Shown here: piece after piece, positions 47,215-55,493 of the stretch
How the letters are laid out: the number at the start of each line of letters is the position of its first letter
How positions within the stretch are numbered: position 1 is the first letter of the stretch
From: Nocardioides terrigena
GTDB lineage: Bacteria > Actinomycetota > Actinomycetes > Propionibacteriales > Nocardioidaceae
DNA: 64,000 bases
Direction of reading: 5' to 3'
Assembly: GCF_003047265.1 (NCBI RefSeq)
Contig: NZ_PZYY01000003.1
Location: 186,001-250,000, forward strand
Notes under the pieces: model-generated
Databases searched by the model: none
What the model saw: only the letters and a program-made list of their open reading frames with translations
What the model was told of the DNA's origin: nothing
Program-made: the position numbers and the translations under genes

Positions 47215-48284
47215 GCGTTAGCGGCTCGACTGAACGCTTCGATCATCGCGCCCGTTCTGTACCTGATGCGGCTCGGAGTGTTCGTCCCCACGCGTACTGC
47301 GTTCTCAAACTCTCGATTCTCGAAGAGGTCCCGGACGGCCATGATCGCTCGATCTGGTTTTGATGCAAGGGTCTGCAGTTCTACGCGAGCGAGTTCATGG
47401 AAAGCAATCATTTGGGCGTCGTACAAGCCCGCAAGAGCCTGACTGCGCCATCCGTTACCCTCGGGGCGATTGAAGGCAAATTCTCCGAGGATTCCCGCCG
47501 CCGCGTCGATTGCACGCCTGAAAGCCAGCGAATAGGAGTGAAGTTGATCAGCATCCGCGTACTGGTTTTCCTCCATGAAGACGTCCATTGACCTCGATAA
47601 GTCACCACTGAACCGTTCCCAGGAGCCGGTGAGGGTCAGGAAACGCAAGACGTACTCGAGATCCTGCATCTTCCGAAAAGCACTCGCTTGCTCGTTACGG
47701 ATCTTGAGTTGATGCCGGAGGAACTCAGACTCGGCCAACTCGTGAATCAAGTCGTTTAGAGGACCCCGAAAGATTACGTTCCGAATTTCTTGAGGGTTGA
47801 GGACCTCGCCGGCGCTGTTCAACCTATGGAACACCGTGTACTTCAGTTCCGGATCGGTCTGCTTCATCAGGGTGACCGATCGTAGGGGTCTCATAGCAAG
47901 TGAGGTCTTCAACATCTGTGGCATGGCCTCGTATCTCGTGCCGTTAAGTTCGGGAAACTCCGCGAGGCCTTGAAGGACGAGTTCGTTGTTCATGAACCGT
48001 GAGATCGCCGTGAGTCGCTGTCGGCCATCAATGACAGAAAAAGTACCGTTAAGATCTTCCGATAGGTATACTGGCGGAACCGGTAGATTCAGGAGCAGGG
48101 ACTCTATGAGCAGCGACTGCTTCTTTGCCGCCCAGCGGTCGCGACGCTGAAAGTCGGGAGCAACATCAATCGTTCCGCTGCCCACCATTTGCGCGAGAGT
48201 GCTTAGGCCGAGGTCATTGTGCTGCAGAATCAGGGCCTCCTGTGCTCGCTGAAACCTGTCAACAATCACTCGGTCGTGGCTCAC
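47211..48284 (-). CDS. DUF262 (GmrSD N-terminal-like, DGQQR) protein
   Basis: A 357-aa protein from the GTG at 48284, which AAAGGA precedes. The ParB/Srx-like fold of DUF262 is shown by VAPDFQRRDRWAAKKQSLLI, IESLLLNLPVPPVYLSE and the DGQQR-type motif DGRQRLTAISRF at 86-97, then FHRLNSAGEVLNPQEIRNVI. In GmrSD this domain binds and hydrolyses nucleotides and drives modified-DNA restriction. The C-terminal part here is helical, not the HNH domain of GmrD. Coupled to the HEPN gene, it probably acts as a sensor or NTPase that licenses the HEPN nuclease. Confidence 0.85.
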   Translation of the reverse strand: MSHDRVIVDRFQRAQEALILQHNDLGLSTLAQMVGSGTIDVAPDFQRRDRWAAKKQSLLIESLLLNLPVPPVYLSEDLNGTFSVIDGRQRLTAISRFMNNELVLQGLAEFPELNGTRYEAMPQMLKTSLAMRPLRSVTLMKQTDPELKYTVFHRLNSAGEVLNPQEIRNVIFRGPLNDLIHELAESEFLRHQLKIRNEQASAFRKMQDLEYVLRFLTLTGSWERFSGDLSRSMDVFMEENQYADADQLHSYSLAFRRAIDAAAGILGEFAFNRPEGNGWRSQALAGLYDAQMIAFHELARVELQTLASKPDRAIMAVRDLFENREFENAVRVGTNTPSRIRYRTGAMIEAFSRAANA

Positions 48285-49061
48285 GGCTGTCCTTTCACTG
48301 TTGAGTGGAATCAGTCTCTCAATTCGGACTGCCGATCCGGACGCTATCGCGTCGTCCTGTATCGCGCACCTGTTGCCCGGAATGACGTAGCACAATCACG
48401 CGCGAGCTTGCGGGCCAGGGACACTCGGCATCCTCAGCAGCCCTTAAGCGGCTGCGGTGCATCCGGCCGACGGTCTGATACGACTGATTCGAGGCACCGT
48501 GACCGCGAGCGGCGCCCGCACGACTCTCAGATGGGTCATTACAAGTAGCCGGGGATGCTCTTGCAGCTCCCCGACCTTGCGTCTATCTGGGCGAACTGGG
48601 CGCCCCAATCCGGAGTCTGGGCATCGAGAACGCAATCACGCTTGTCAGCGGCGCTGCCTGCTGCGGGGATGCGCCGCACGGCATGCGAACGCAGTCTCCC
48701 AATTTGGACGGAAGTGGTGAGCGCGATGGTGAGCGCCATGGTGAGGGGGCGGTGCCCGTCCGACGCCGTCGTCCCCTGGCCTCCCATGTCGTCCGAGCGG
48801 AGAGGCAATTCTTGCGGTGCGCCAACAAGCACTCTATGCACCAGTATCGGGCCGGCTCTCGGACCCGACTACGTCCGAGTACCGAGCACGGCCGTCCCGG
48901 ATCTCATGCGCCATCCCATGCGACGAGTCATGCGACAGACGGCCCCGATCGTCAATCCCGCCAGACGCACGGCGTTGCGGGGCAAGACCGTTGTATGGCG
49001 TCTGACCTGCGGTAACGTACGTCTCAACGCGTCACAGGGGAATCCTGCGCATGACCTCGGT
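48285..49061. other. Right island end, no gene
   Basis: No coding sequence is supported. Arm-type repeats lie at 48916-48925 (CCATGCGACG) and 48927-48937 (GTCATGCGACA). TGACCTGCGGTAAC at 49005-49018 matches TGACCTGCGGAAAC at 1761-1774. A short tandem GGTGAGCG(C/A)NATGGTGAGCG lies near 48716-48740. Confidence 0.5.
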
Positions 49062-49090
49062 CGTCCATGTCCCACAGGACGGCCGCCGGC
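49062..49090. repeat. attR core: 29-bp direct repeat, right island boundary
   Basis: Identical to 1708-1736. It carries the first codons of the HAD motif I region detached from any gene. Core-chromosome genes resume to its right. Confidence 0.85.
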
Positions 49091-49110
49091 CGCCGCGCGA
49101 CCTCACCCGT

Positions 49111-49218
49111 GCGCTGCCCTGCCGAGACAGGAGAATTGACGGTGTTCACGATGACCTCCGAAGCGTTCCGTGCGACGAAACCACCCTAGAACGGGACACA
49201 CCGGCACGGAGCATCGTG
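49111..49218. repeat. Second att-arm-like block outside the island
   Basis: Homologous to 1757-1875, sharing AATTGACGGT, ACCTCCGAAGCG-like and CCACCCTAGAACGGGAC blocks, with a single arm-type repeat (TTCCGTGCGACG, 49166-49177). It lies outside the right core, so it may be the remnant of an earlier related insertion. Confidence 0.5.
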
Positions 49219-49269
49219 ACCGACCACGTGCGGGTGGAGTCCGGAGGGAGGGTCGCACAGCGCAGGTTG

Positions 49270-49282
49270 TGGGACGTCCTAG
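49270..49282. promoter_or_regulatory. MarR operator 1, upstream of marR
   Basis: TGGGACGTCCTAG carries the palindrome GGACGTCC, found again twice between marR and icmF. It lies 23 bp before the marR ATG, suiting autorepression. Confidence 0.55.
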
Positions 49283-49304
49283 CACATTCCCGTAGCCTGC
49301 ACGC

Positions 49305-49823
49305 ATGACTGCGGACCGCGATCCCATCCACGAGGCGCACAACCAGTGGATCCGCCACGGGTGGACCGACGCGGCCGACGGCATGGCCATGGTGACGTCC
49401 ATCGTCCGGGTCCAGCAGCTGCTGATGGAGCGGATCGACACCGTCCTGCGCCCGCTCGACCTGACCTTCGCCCGCTACGAGATCCTGCGCCTGTTGTCGT
49501 TCGTGCAGTCGGGGTCAATGCCGATGACGCGCCTGGGATCCCTGCTGCAGGTGCACCCCACCAGCGTCACGAGTGCGGTCGACCGGCTCGTGCGCCAGGG
49601 GTACGTCGAGCGGTTGCGCCGCGAGACCGACCGTCGCGTGGTCCTCGCCGCCCTGACCGACCAGGGCCGCACCGTCGTCGACGAGGCCACGGCCGGGCTC
49701 AACGCGCAGGTCTTCGAGTCCCCCGGCATTCCCGTGGACAACGTGCTCCGGCTCACCGAGCTGCTGGGCCAGCTTCGCGCGGCCGCGGGTGACCTCGTGG
49801 TCGACCCGGCTACTTCGCAGTAG
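49305..49823 (+). CDS. MarR-family regulator of icmF
   Basis: A 172-aa MarR protein. The winged helix is MTRLGSLLQVHPTSVTSAVD, then RLVRQGYVERLRRETDRRVV (wing with DRR), and dimerisation helices flank it. The ATG at 49305 is followed by TADRDPIHEA. It is 62 bp upstream of icmF. Three copies of a GGACGTCC-type palindrome lie in its own promoter and in the gap before icmF, so it probably represses both and may respond to an acyl-CoA. Similar MarR-mutase pairs are common in actinobacteria. Confidence 0.88.
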   Translation: MTADRDPIHEAHNQWIRHGWTDAADGMAMVTSIVRVQQLLMERIDTVLRPLDLTFARYEILRLLSFVQSGSMPMTRLGSLLQVHPTSVTSAVDRLVRQGYVERLRRETDRRVVLAALTDQGRTVVDEATAGLNAQVFESPGIPVDNVLRLTELLGQLRAAAGDLVVDPATSQ

Positions 49824-49826
49824 TTA

Positions 49827-49865
49827 GTTGGATGTCCTACTATTGCTGTTCGTAGGACGTCCAAC
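49827..49865. promoter_or_regulatory. MarR operators 2 and 3, icmF promoter
   Basis: GTTGGATGTCCTAC (49827-49840) and GTAGGACGTCCAAC (49852-49865) are inverted copies matching at 13 of 14 positions, each centred on GGAYGTCC, 11 bp apart. They lie 21-59 bp before the icmF ATG. Confidence 0.7.
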
Positions 49866-49885
49866 CATCTTCCCGAGGGATTCCC

Positions 49886-52800
49886 ATGGCCGAGCTCCAC
49901 CAGCCGCAGCACCCCGTCCGACTCGTCACCGCGTCCGCCCTGTTCGACGGTCACGACGCGTCGATCAACATCATGCGGCGCATCTTCATGAGCCAGGGCT
50001 GTGAGGTGATCCACCTCGGTCACAACCGCTCGGTCCAGGAGGTCGTGGACGCGGCTCTCGAGGAGGACGTCCAGGGCGTCGCGGTTTCGTCGTACCAGGG
50101 CGGGCACGTGGAGTACTTCGAGTACCTCGTGCAGTCCCTGCGCGAGGCGGGCGCGGACCACGTGAAGGTCGTCGGTGGTGGGGGCGGCGTCATCGTGCCG
50201 GCGGAGATCACGCGGCTGCGTGAGTCCGGGGTGACCATCTTCTCGCCCGAGGACGGGCAGAAGATGGGCCTGGTCGGCATGATCAACTCCGTGGTCGCCG
50301 ACTGCGACTTCGACCCGTGGGAGAAGCGCCAGGCCGAGGTCGACTCGGTGCTGGCGGGTGACCGGCTGGCCATCGCGCGCGCCATCACGGGCGCCGAGAC
50401 GGGACAGCTCGACGAGGAGACCCTGACCCGCATCCAGCAGGCCGCGGCCGCACGCACCACCCCGGTCCTCGGCATCACCGGCACCGGCGGCTCGGGCAAG
50501 TCCAGCCTCACCGACGAGCTGGTCCGCCGGTTCCGGGTCGACCAGCAGGACAAGCTGCGCATCGGTGTCATCGCGGTGGACCCGACGCGCCGCAAGGGCG
50601 GTGGCGCGCTGCTCGGAGACCGGATCCGCGCCAACTCCCTCGACGGTGACCGCGTCTTCTTCCGCAGCCTCGCCACCCGCGGGGCGCACGAGGTGCCCGC
50701 GCACCTCGCCGACGTCATCTCCGTCATGAAGGCCGCCGGCTTCGACCTCGTGGTCGTCGAGACCCCGGGCATCGGGCAGGGCGACGCCGCGATCGTGCCC
50801 TTCGTCGACTCCTCGCTCTACGTGATGACGCCCGAGTTCGGCGCCGCCTCCCAGCTGGAGAAGATCGACATGCTCGACTTCGCCGACACGGTGGCCATCA
50901 ACAAGTTCGAGCGCCGTGGCGCCAAGGACGCGCTGCGCGACGTCGGGCGACAGATGGTCCGGAACCGCGAGGCCTTCGGCAAGCAGCCCTCCGACATGCC
51001 GGTCTTCGGCACGAGCGCCGCGACGTTCAACGACGACGGCGTCACCGCGCTCTACCAGCACCTGCGCGACCAGCTCGCCGGACAGGGCCTGCCGGTCACC
51101 GAGGGCACGCTGCCCCACGTCGACGTACGCCACTCCTCCGGCATCCGCCAGGTCGTCCCCACCGACCGGGTGCGCTACCTCGCCGAGATCACCGACACCG
51201 TCCGCGGCTACCACGCACGGACCGAGGAGTACGCCGCGGCCGCGAGCCGGGTGCAGCGCTTCGAGGTCGTCCAGGGAGAGCTCGTGGAGGCCGGTGAGCC
51301 GACCGACGGTGTCGGCGGGCTCCTCGAGAAGGCCCGCAAGGCACTCCCCCACGAGATCACCGACCAGATCCACGCCTGGCCGGCGGTGGTCGAGTCGTAC
51401 TCCGGCGACGAGCAGGTCGTGAAGGTCCGCGACAAGGAGCTGCACACCAAGCTCACCCGCGAGTCCCTGTCGGGCAACAAGATCCCCCGCGTCGCGCTCC
51501 CCCGCTTCACCGACCACGGCGAGCTGGTGCGCTTCTGGCGCAACGAGAACCTGCCGGGCTTCTTCCCCTTCACCGCCGGCGTCTTCCCCTTCAAGCGCGA
51601 CGGCGAGGACCCCGCCCGGATGTTCGCCGGCGAGGGCGACCCGGCCCGCACCAACCGTCGCTTCAAGATCCTCAGCCACGACGGTGACGCGACCCGGCTC
51701 TCCACCGCCTTCGACTCCGTGACCCTCTACGGTCGCGACCCCGACCCCCGCCCGGACGTCTACGGCAAGGTCGGCACGTCGGGCGTCTCGGTGGCCACCC
51801 TCGACGACATGAAGACGTTGTACGACGGCTTCGACCTGGTCGCCCCGTCCACCAGCGTGTCCATGACGATCAACGGCCCCGCACCGACCGTGCTCGCGTT
51901 CTTCCTCAACACCGTCATCGACCAGCAGGTCGACAAGTTCCGCGCCGAGCACGACCGCGACCCCGACGAGACCGAGCACGCCGAGCTCACGGCGTACGCC
52001 CTGGCCAACGTCCGCGGCACCGTCCAGGCCGACATCCTCAAGGAGGACCAGGGCCAGAACACCTGCCTGTTCTCCACGGAGTTCTCGCTGCGGATGATGG
52101 CCGACATCCAGGAGTGGTTCATCGCCCAGCAGGTGCGCAACTTCTACTCGGTCTCCATCTCGGGCTACCACATCGCCGAGGCGGGGGCCAACCCCATCAG
52201 CCAGCTGGCGTTCACCCTCGCCAACGGGTTCACCTACGTCGAGGCCTACCTCGCCCGTGGCATGGACATCGACGACTTCGCTCCCAACCTGTCGTTCTTC
52301 TTCTCCAACGGCATGGACCCCGAGTACTCGGTTATCGGCCGCGTGGCCCGCCGGATCTGGGCGGTCACCATGAAGGAGAAGTACGGCGCCAACGCGCGAT
52401 CCCAGAAGCTGAAGTACCACGTCCAGACCTCCGGCCGGTCGCTCCACGCGCAGGAGATGGACTTCAACGACATCCGCACCACCCTGCAGGCCCTCATCGC
52501 GATCTACGACAACGCCAACAGCCTGCACACCAACGCCTTCGACGAGGCCGTCACCACCCCCACTGAGGAGTCCGTACGCCGCGCGCTCGCGATCCAGCTC
52601 ATCATCAACCGCGAGTGGGGCCTGGCGATGAACGAGAACCCGCTGCAGGGGTCGTACATCATCGACGAGCTCACCGACCTCGTGGAGAAGGCCGTGCTGG
52701 CCGAGTTCGACAGCATCAACGAGCGCGGCGGCGTGCTCGGTGCCATGGAGACCGGCTACCAGCGCGGTCGCATCCAGGACGAGTCGATGCTCTACGAGCA

Positions 52801-53113
52801 CCGCAAGCACGACGGCTCCCTGCCGATCGTCGGCGTCAACACCTTCATCAAGCCCGACTCCGACGTGTCCCCTCCCGAGGTCGAGCTGGCCCGCGCCACC
52901 GAGGCGGAGAAGGAGTCCCAGCTGCGCCGCGTGCGGGAGTTCCAGGCCGCCCACACCTCCGAGGCCACCGAGGCCATCGCCCGGCTCAAGGACGCGGCCG
53001 TGTCCGGCGAGAACGTCTTCGCCGTCCTGATGGACGCCGCCCGGGTCTGCTCGCTTCAGCAGGTCACCGAGGCCTTTTTCGAGGTCGGCGGGCAGTACCG
53101 CCGCAACGTGTGA
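49886..53113 (+). CDS. icmF: Fused isobutyryl-CoA mutase
   Basis: A 1075-aa three-part protein. An N-terminal B12-binding domain (LFDGHDASINIMRRIF, LGHNRSV and SSYQGGH) is followed by a MeaB/ArgK-like G-protein chaperone (GITGTGGSGKSSLTDELVRR, from about residue 190) and the acyl-CoA-mutase barrel from about residue 560 (GFFPFTAGVFPFKRDGEDPA, then NISGYHI-like SISGYHIAEAGANPIS). It interconverts isobutyryl-CoA and butyryl-CoA with adenosylcobalamin, in valine and fatty-acid metabolism. The length matches known IcmF. The stop overlaps the next gene's GTG. Confidence 0.96.
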   Translation: MAELHQPQHPVRLVTASALFDGHDASINIMRRIFMSQGCEVIHLGHNRSVQEVVDAALEEDVQGVAVSSYQGGHVEYFEYLVQSLREAGADHVKVVGGGGGVIVPAEITRLRESGVTIFSPEDGQKMGLVGMINSVVADCDFDPWEKRQAEVDSVLAGDRLAIARAITGAETGQLDEETLTRIQQAAAARTTPVLGITGTGGSGKSSLTDELVRRFRVDQQDKLRIGVIAVDPTRRKGGGALLGDRIRANSLDGDRVFFRSLATRGAHEVPAHLADVISVMKAAGFDLVVVETPGIGQGDAAIVPFVDSSLYVMTPEFGAASQLEKIDMLDFADTVAINKFERRGAKDALRDVGRQMVRNREAFGKQPSDMPVFGTSAATFNDDGVTALYQHLRDQLAGQGLPVTEGTLPHVDVRHSSGIRQVVPTDRVRYLAEITDTVRGYHARTEEYAAAASRVQRFEVVQGELVEAGEPTDGVGGLLEKARKALPHEITDQIHAWPAVVESYSGDEQVVKVRDKELHTKLTRESLSGNKIPRVALPRFTDHGELVRFWRNENLPGFFPFTAGVFPFKRDGEDPARMFAGEGDPARTNRRFKILSHDGDATRLSTAFDSVTLYGRDPDPRPDVYGKVGTSGVSVATLDDMKTLYDGFDLVAPSTSVSMTINGPAPTVLAFFLNTVIDQQVDKFRAEHDRDPDETEHAELTAYALANVRGTVQADILKEDQGQNTCLFSTEFSLRMMADIQEWFIAQQVRNFYSVSISGYHIAEAGANPISQLAFTLANGFTYVEAYLARGMDIDDFAPNLSFFFSNGMDPEYSVIGRVARRIWAVTMKEKYGANARSQKLKYHVQTSGRSLHAQEMDFNDIRTTLQALIAIYDNANSLHTNAFDEAVTTPTEESVRRALAIQLIINREWGLAMNENPLQGSYIIDELTDLVEKAVLAEFDSINERGGVLGAMETGYQRGRIQDESMLYEHRKHDGSLPIVGVNTFIKPDSDVSPPEVELARATEAEKESQLRRVREFQAAHTSEATEAIARLKDAAVSGENVFAVLMDAARVCSLQQVTEAFFEVGGQYRRNV

Positions 53114-53874
53114 GCGCCGACGACCTCGGACACCCGATCGAGCCGCTCCCCTCCCCGGGAGCGGCCCGGCGGGTCGTCTCGCTGGTCCCCTCCATCACCG
53201 AGGCGCTCGCCGGTGCCCGGCCAGAGGCACTCATCGGCGCCACCGACTGGTGCACCCACCCCGCCGACCTCGACGTCACCCGGGTGCGGGGCACCAAGAA
53301 CCCCGACGTCGCGAAGATCGTGGCCATCTCCCCCGACCTCGTGGTCGCCAACAAGGAGGAGAACCGCGAGCTCGACGTACGCCGCCTGCGCGGGGCCGGC
53401 GTCCGCGTCTGGGTCACCGACATCGAGACGGTCCCCCAAGCCCTGACCTCGCTGGGCCGCCTCTTCGACGAGGGCCTGCGCTGGCCACGCCCCGACTGGC
53501 TCGCGGAGGCCACCGCCCTGTGGACCGGACCGCTGCCGCCGGTCAGTCGCCGGATCGCGATCCCCATCTGGCGAGACCCGTGGATGGTCGTCGGCAGCAA
53601 CACCTTCACCGGCGACCTCGCCCGACGACTCGGCCTCGCCAACGTCTACGCCGACCACCCCGAGCGCTACCCGCACGTCGACCTCGCCGACCTCGACGCC
53701 GCCGGCGCGGACGCGCTGCTGCTGCCGGACGAGCCCTACCTCTTCACCCCCGAGGACGGCCCGGAGGCATTCACCCGAACGCCCACCGAGCTGGTCAGCG
53801 GACGGCTGCTCACGTGGTACGGCCCGAGCCTGCTGGAGGCGCACCGGACGTTGGCCCGCTCCAGCACACCGTAG
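53110..53874 (+). CDS. BtuF-like helical-backbone metal/cobalamin-binding protein, no signal peptide
   Basis: A 254-aa protein of the BtuF/FecB fold: RRVVSLVPSITEALAGARPE, IGATDWCTHPADL, then GTKNPDVAKIVAISPDLVVA. BtuF-type proteins normally carry an export signal or lipobox; this one begins SADDLGHPIEP and has none, so a cytoplasmic role is likely, perhaps cobalamin handling for the mutase. Its GTG overlaps the icmF stop (GTGA), so it is translated with that B12 enzyme. Confidence 0.82.
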   Translation: MSADDLGHPIEPLPSPGAARRVVSLVPSITEALAGARPEALIGATDWCTHPADLDVTRVRGTKNPDVAKIVAISPDLVVANKEENRELDVRRLRGAGVRVWVTDIETVPQALTSLGRLFDEGLRWPRPDWLAEATALWTGPLPPVSRRIAIPIWRDPWMVVGSNTFTGDLARRLGLANVYADHPERYPHVDLADLDAAGADALLLPDEPYLFTPEDGPEAFTRTPTELVSGRLLTWYGPSLLEAHRTLARSSTP

Positions 53875-53951
53875 GTCGCGAGTGTGGCGCGCCGCTGACG
53901 ATTCGGGCGCGGCAGGCGTGGCCGGCGTGGTCCCACGAGTGACCTGTGGTG

Positions 53952-55493
53952 CTACGGGGGCGCCGGCGAGCCGAACCTCTCGGCGATGACCCCGTGCCTC
54001 AACCCGCGGTCGCTGACGGTCAGGGATTGCTGGCCCGTGAGCATCAGGATCGTGCGGATGATGCAGGCGCCGGCGAGGATCACCTCGGCCCGCGCAGGCT
54101 GAAGGCCGGCAATGTCCCGGCGCTGGTCCGCCGAGCGTCCGCGGAACACCTCGATCTGACGATCCACCTCGTCCGCGTCGACGACGGTCGCGTGGACGAC
54201 GTCCGGATCGTAGTGATCCAGGCCGTGCTTGACGGCGGCGAGGTTGGTCGAGGTGCCCCCGATCGCGATCACCGCGTCCGGGCGTGGCCGACTCCTCAGT
54301 TCGGCGAGGTCGGTCGCGATGGCGCCGAGCGCCGCCTCGACGGTCGCACGCGGTACGGCGTCCGCGAGCCCGAAGCGCTCGGTGAACCGCACCGCGCCCA
54401 CATCGACGCTGAACTGCTGCTCGATCCGGTCCACCCGGCCGAAGGTGAACTGGCTGCTGCCCCCACCGGAGTCGAACACCAGCAGTCGGTCACCGGTCAG
54501 CGGCAGGGCGGACACGGCGGCCAGGTACGCGAGCCTGGCCTCCTCCCGCCCCGAGATGACCTCCACGACCACTCCGCAGCGGGTGTGGACGGCCTCGACG
54601 AAGTCATCCCTGTTCGACGCCTGCCGGAGGCCCGCGGTGCCCACTGCCACGATGTCGAGCGGGCCACCGCGTCGGGCCTCGTCGACCAGGTCTCCGATCG
54701 CGTCGACCGTGCGTCCCATCGACGCGGCGGTCAGCTCGCCGGCCGCGGCCAGGCCCTCGCCGAGCCTGGTGATCACGGCGGTGTCGAGATCGGTGTGCGG
54801 GGTGCCAGCCTCATCACGGTGACCGAGCGTGAACTTGACCGAGTTCGTGCCGACGTCGATGACGGCGAACCTCCTCGGTCCCCAACCGAGCAGCGACTTG
54901 AGTCCCTGGGCGACGCAGGTGTTGGACCGACCGTCCAGCCCCAGTCGGCGGACCGTGCTGGACACGAGGCCAGGATCCGGCGACTCCACGGCGACCGTTC
55001 GGATGGCCCTCCCCTCGGCGATGACCTCGGTGAGCTCGACCATGCAGTCGTCCAGCACCGAGCGGCGACGGCGTTTGCGTATCCCCACGGCACGTAGGTC
55101 GTCGCTCGTGCCGACCAGCTCGTCCACCAGCTGCTCCATGCTGTGCTCGGCGCGCCGGGAGCCCGGTGGCGACGCGCCGAGCGCCGCGAACGCCGCCGTG
55201 ACCGCTCCGGCATCGAGCGGGAAGGGGGCCTTCATCACCGGGACCCACAGCTGCAGGCCGGAGCCGTCCACCCGATGCAGCACCTTGACGTCCAGGACGC
55301 CGTCACGCACCTTGACGGAGGCGTCGCTGTGCATGGACAGGAGATACGTCTCGTCGGTCTCGACAGCCTCCACGGTCCGCAACGATGCGAGCGCGGGGTC
55401 GAGGTCGGCGAGGTCCTCGCCGAACGTGCGCCACTCCCACCGCGGGACGACGGCGGGCGCAGTCGGGTGGGTCGTCCGGTCGCTCGTGGTCAC
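53952..55493 (-). CDS. CYTH-like / Ppx-GppA exopolyphosphatase fusion
   Basis: A 513-aa protein. The N-terminal 190 residues (PRWEWRTFGEDLADLDPALA, LLSMHSDASVKVRDGVLDVK and IRKRRRRSVLDDCMVELTEV) look like a CYTH/triphosphate-tunnel domain with degenerate charged strands. From residue about 210 a Ppx/GppA domain follows (RFAVIDVGTNSVKFTLGHRD, GTAGLRQASN, VFDSGGGSSQFTFG, AIGGTSTNLAAV), which removes terminal phosphates from polyphosphate or converts pppGpp. It starts with GTG inside the SulP stop (GTGA). With the separate CYTH gene at 57258 the locus looks devoted to polyphosphate or triphosphate handling. Confidence 0.85.
   Translation of the reverse strand: MTTSDRTTHPTAPAVVPRWEWRTFGEDLADLDPALASLRTVEAVETDETYLLSMHSDASVKVRDGVLDVKVLHRVDGSGLQLWVPVMKAPFPLDAGAVTAAFAALGASPPGSRRAEHSMEQLVDELVGTSDDLRAVGIRKRRRRSVLDDCMVELTEVIAEGRAIRTVAVESPDPGLVSSTVRRLGLDGRSNTCVAQGLKSLLGWGPRRFAVIDVGTNSVKFTLGHRDEAGTPHTDLDTAVITRLGEGLAAAGELTAASMGRTVDAIGDLVDEARRGGPLDIVAVGTAGLRQASNRDDFVEAVHTRCGVVVEVISGREEARLAYLAAVSALPLTGDRLLVFDSGGGSSQFTFGRVDRIEQQFSVDVGAVRFTERFGLADAVPRATVEAALGAIATDLAELRSRPRPDAVIAIGGTSTNLAAVKHGLDHYDPDVVHATVVDADEVDRQIEVFRGRSADQRRDIAGLQPARAEVILAGACIIRTILMLTGQQSLTVSDRGLRHGVIAERFGSPAPP

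Noticed and set aside
49475..52954. A 1159-aa open frame on the minus strand
   Set aside because: It lies opposite icmF, is His/Val/Gly/Asp-rich shadow sequence with no domain, and arises from high GC codon bias.
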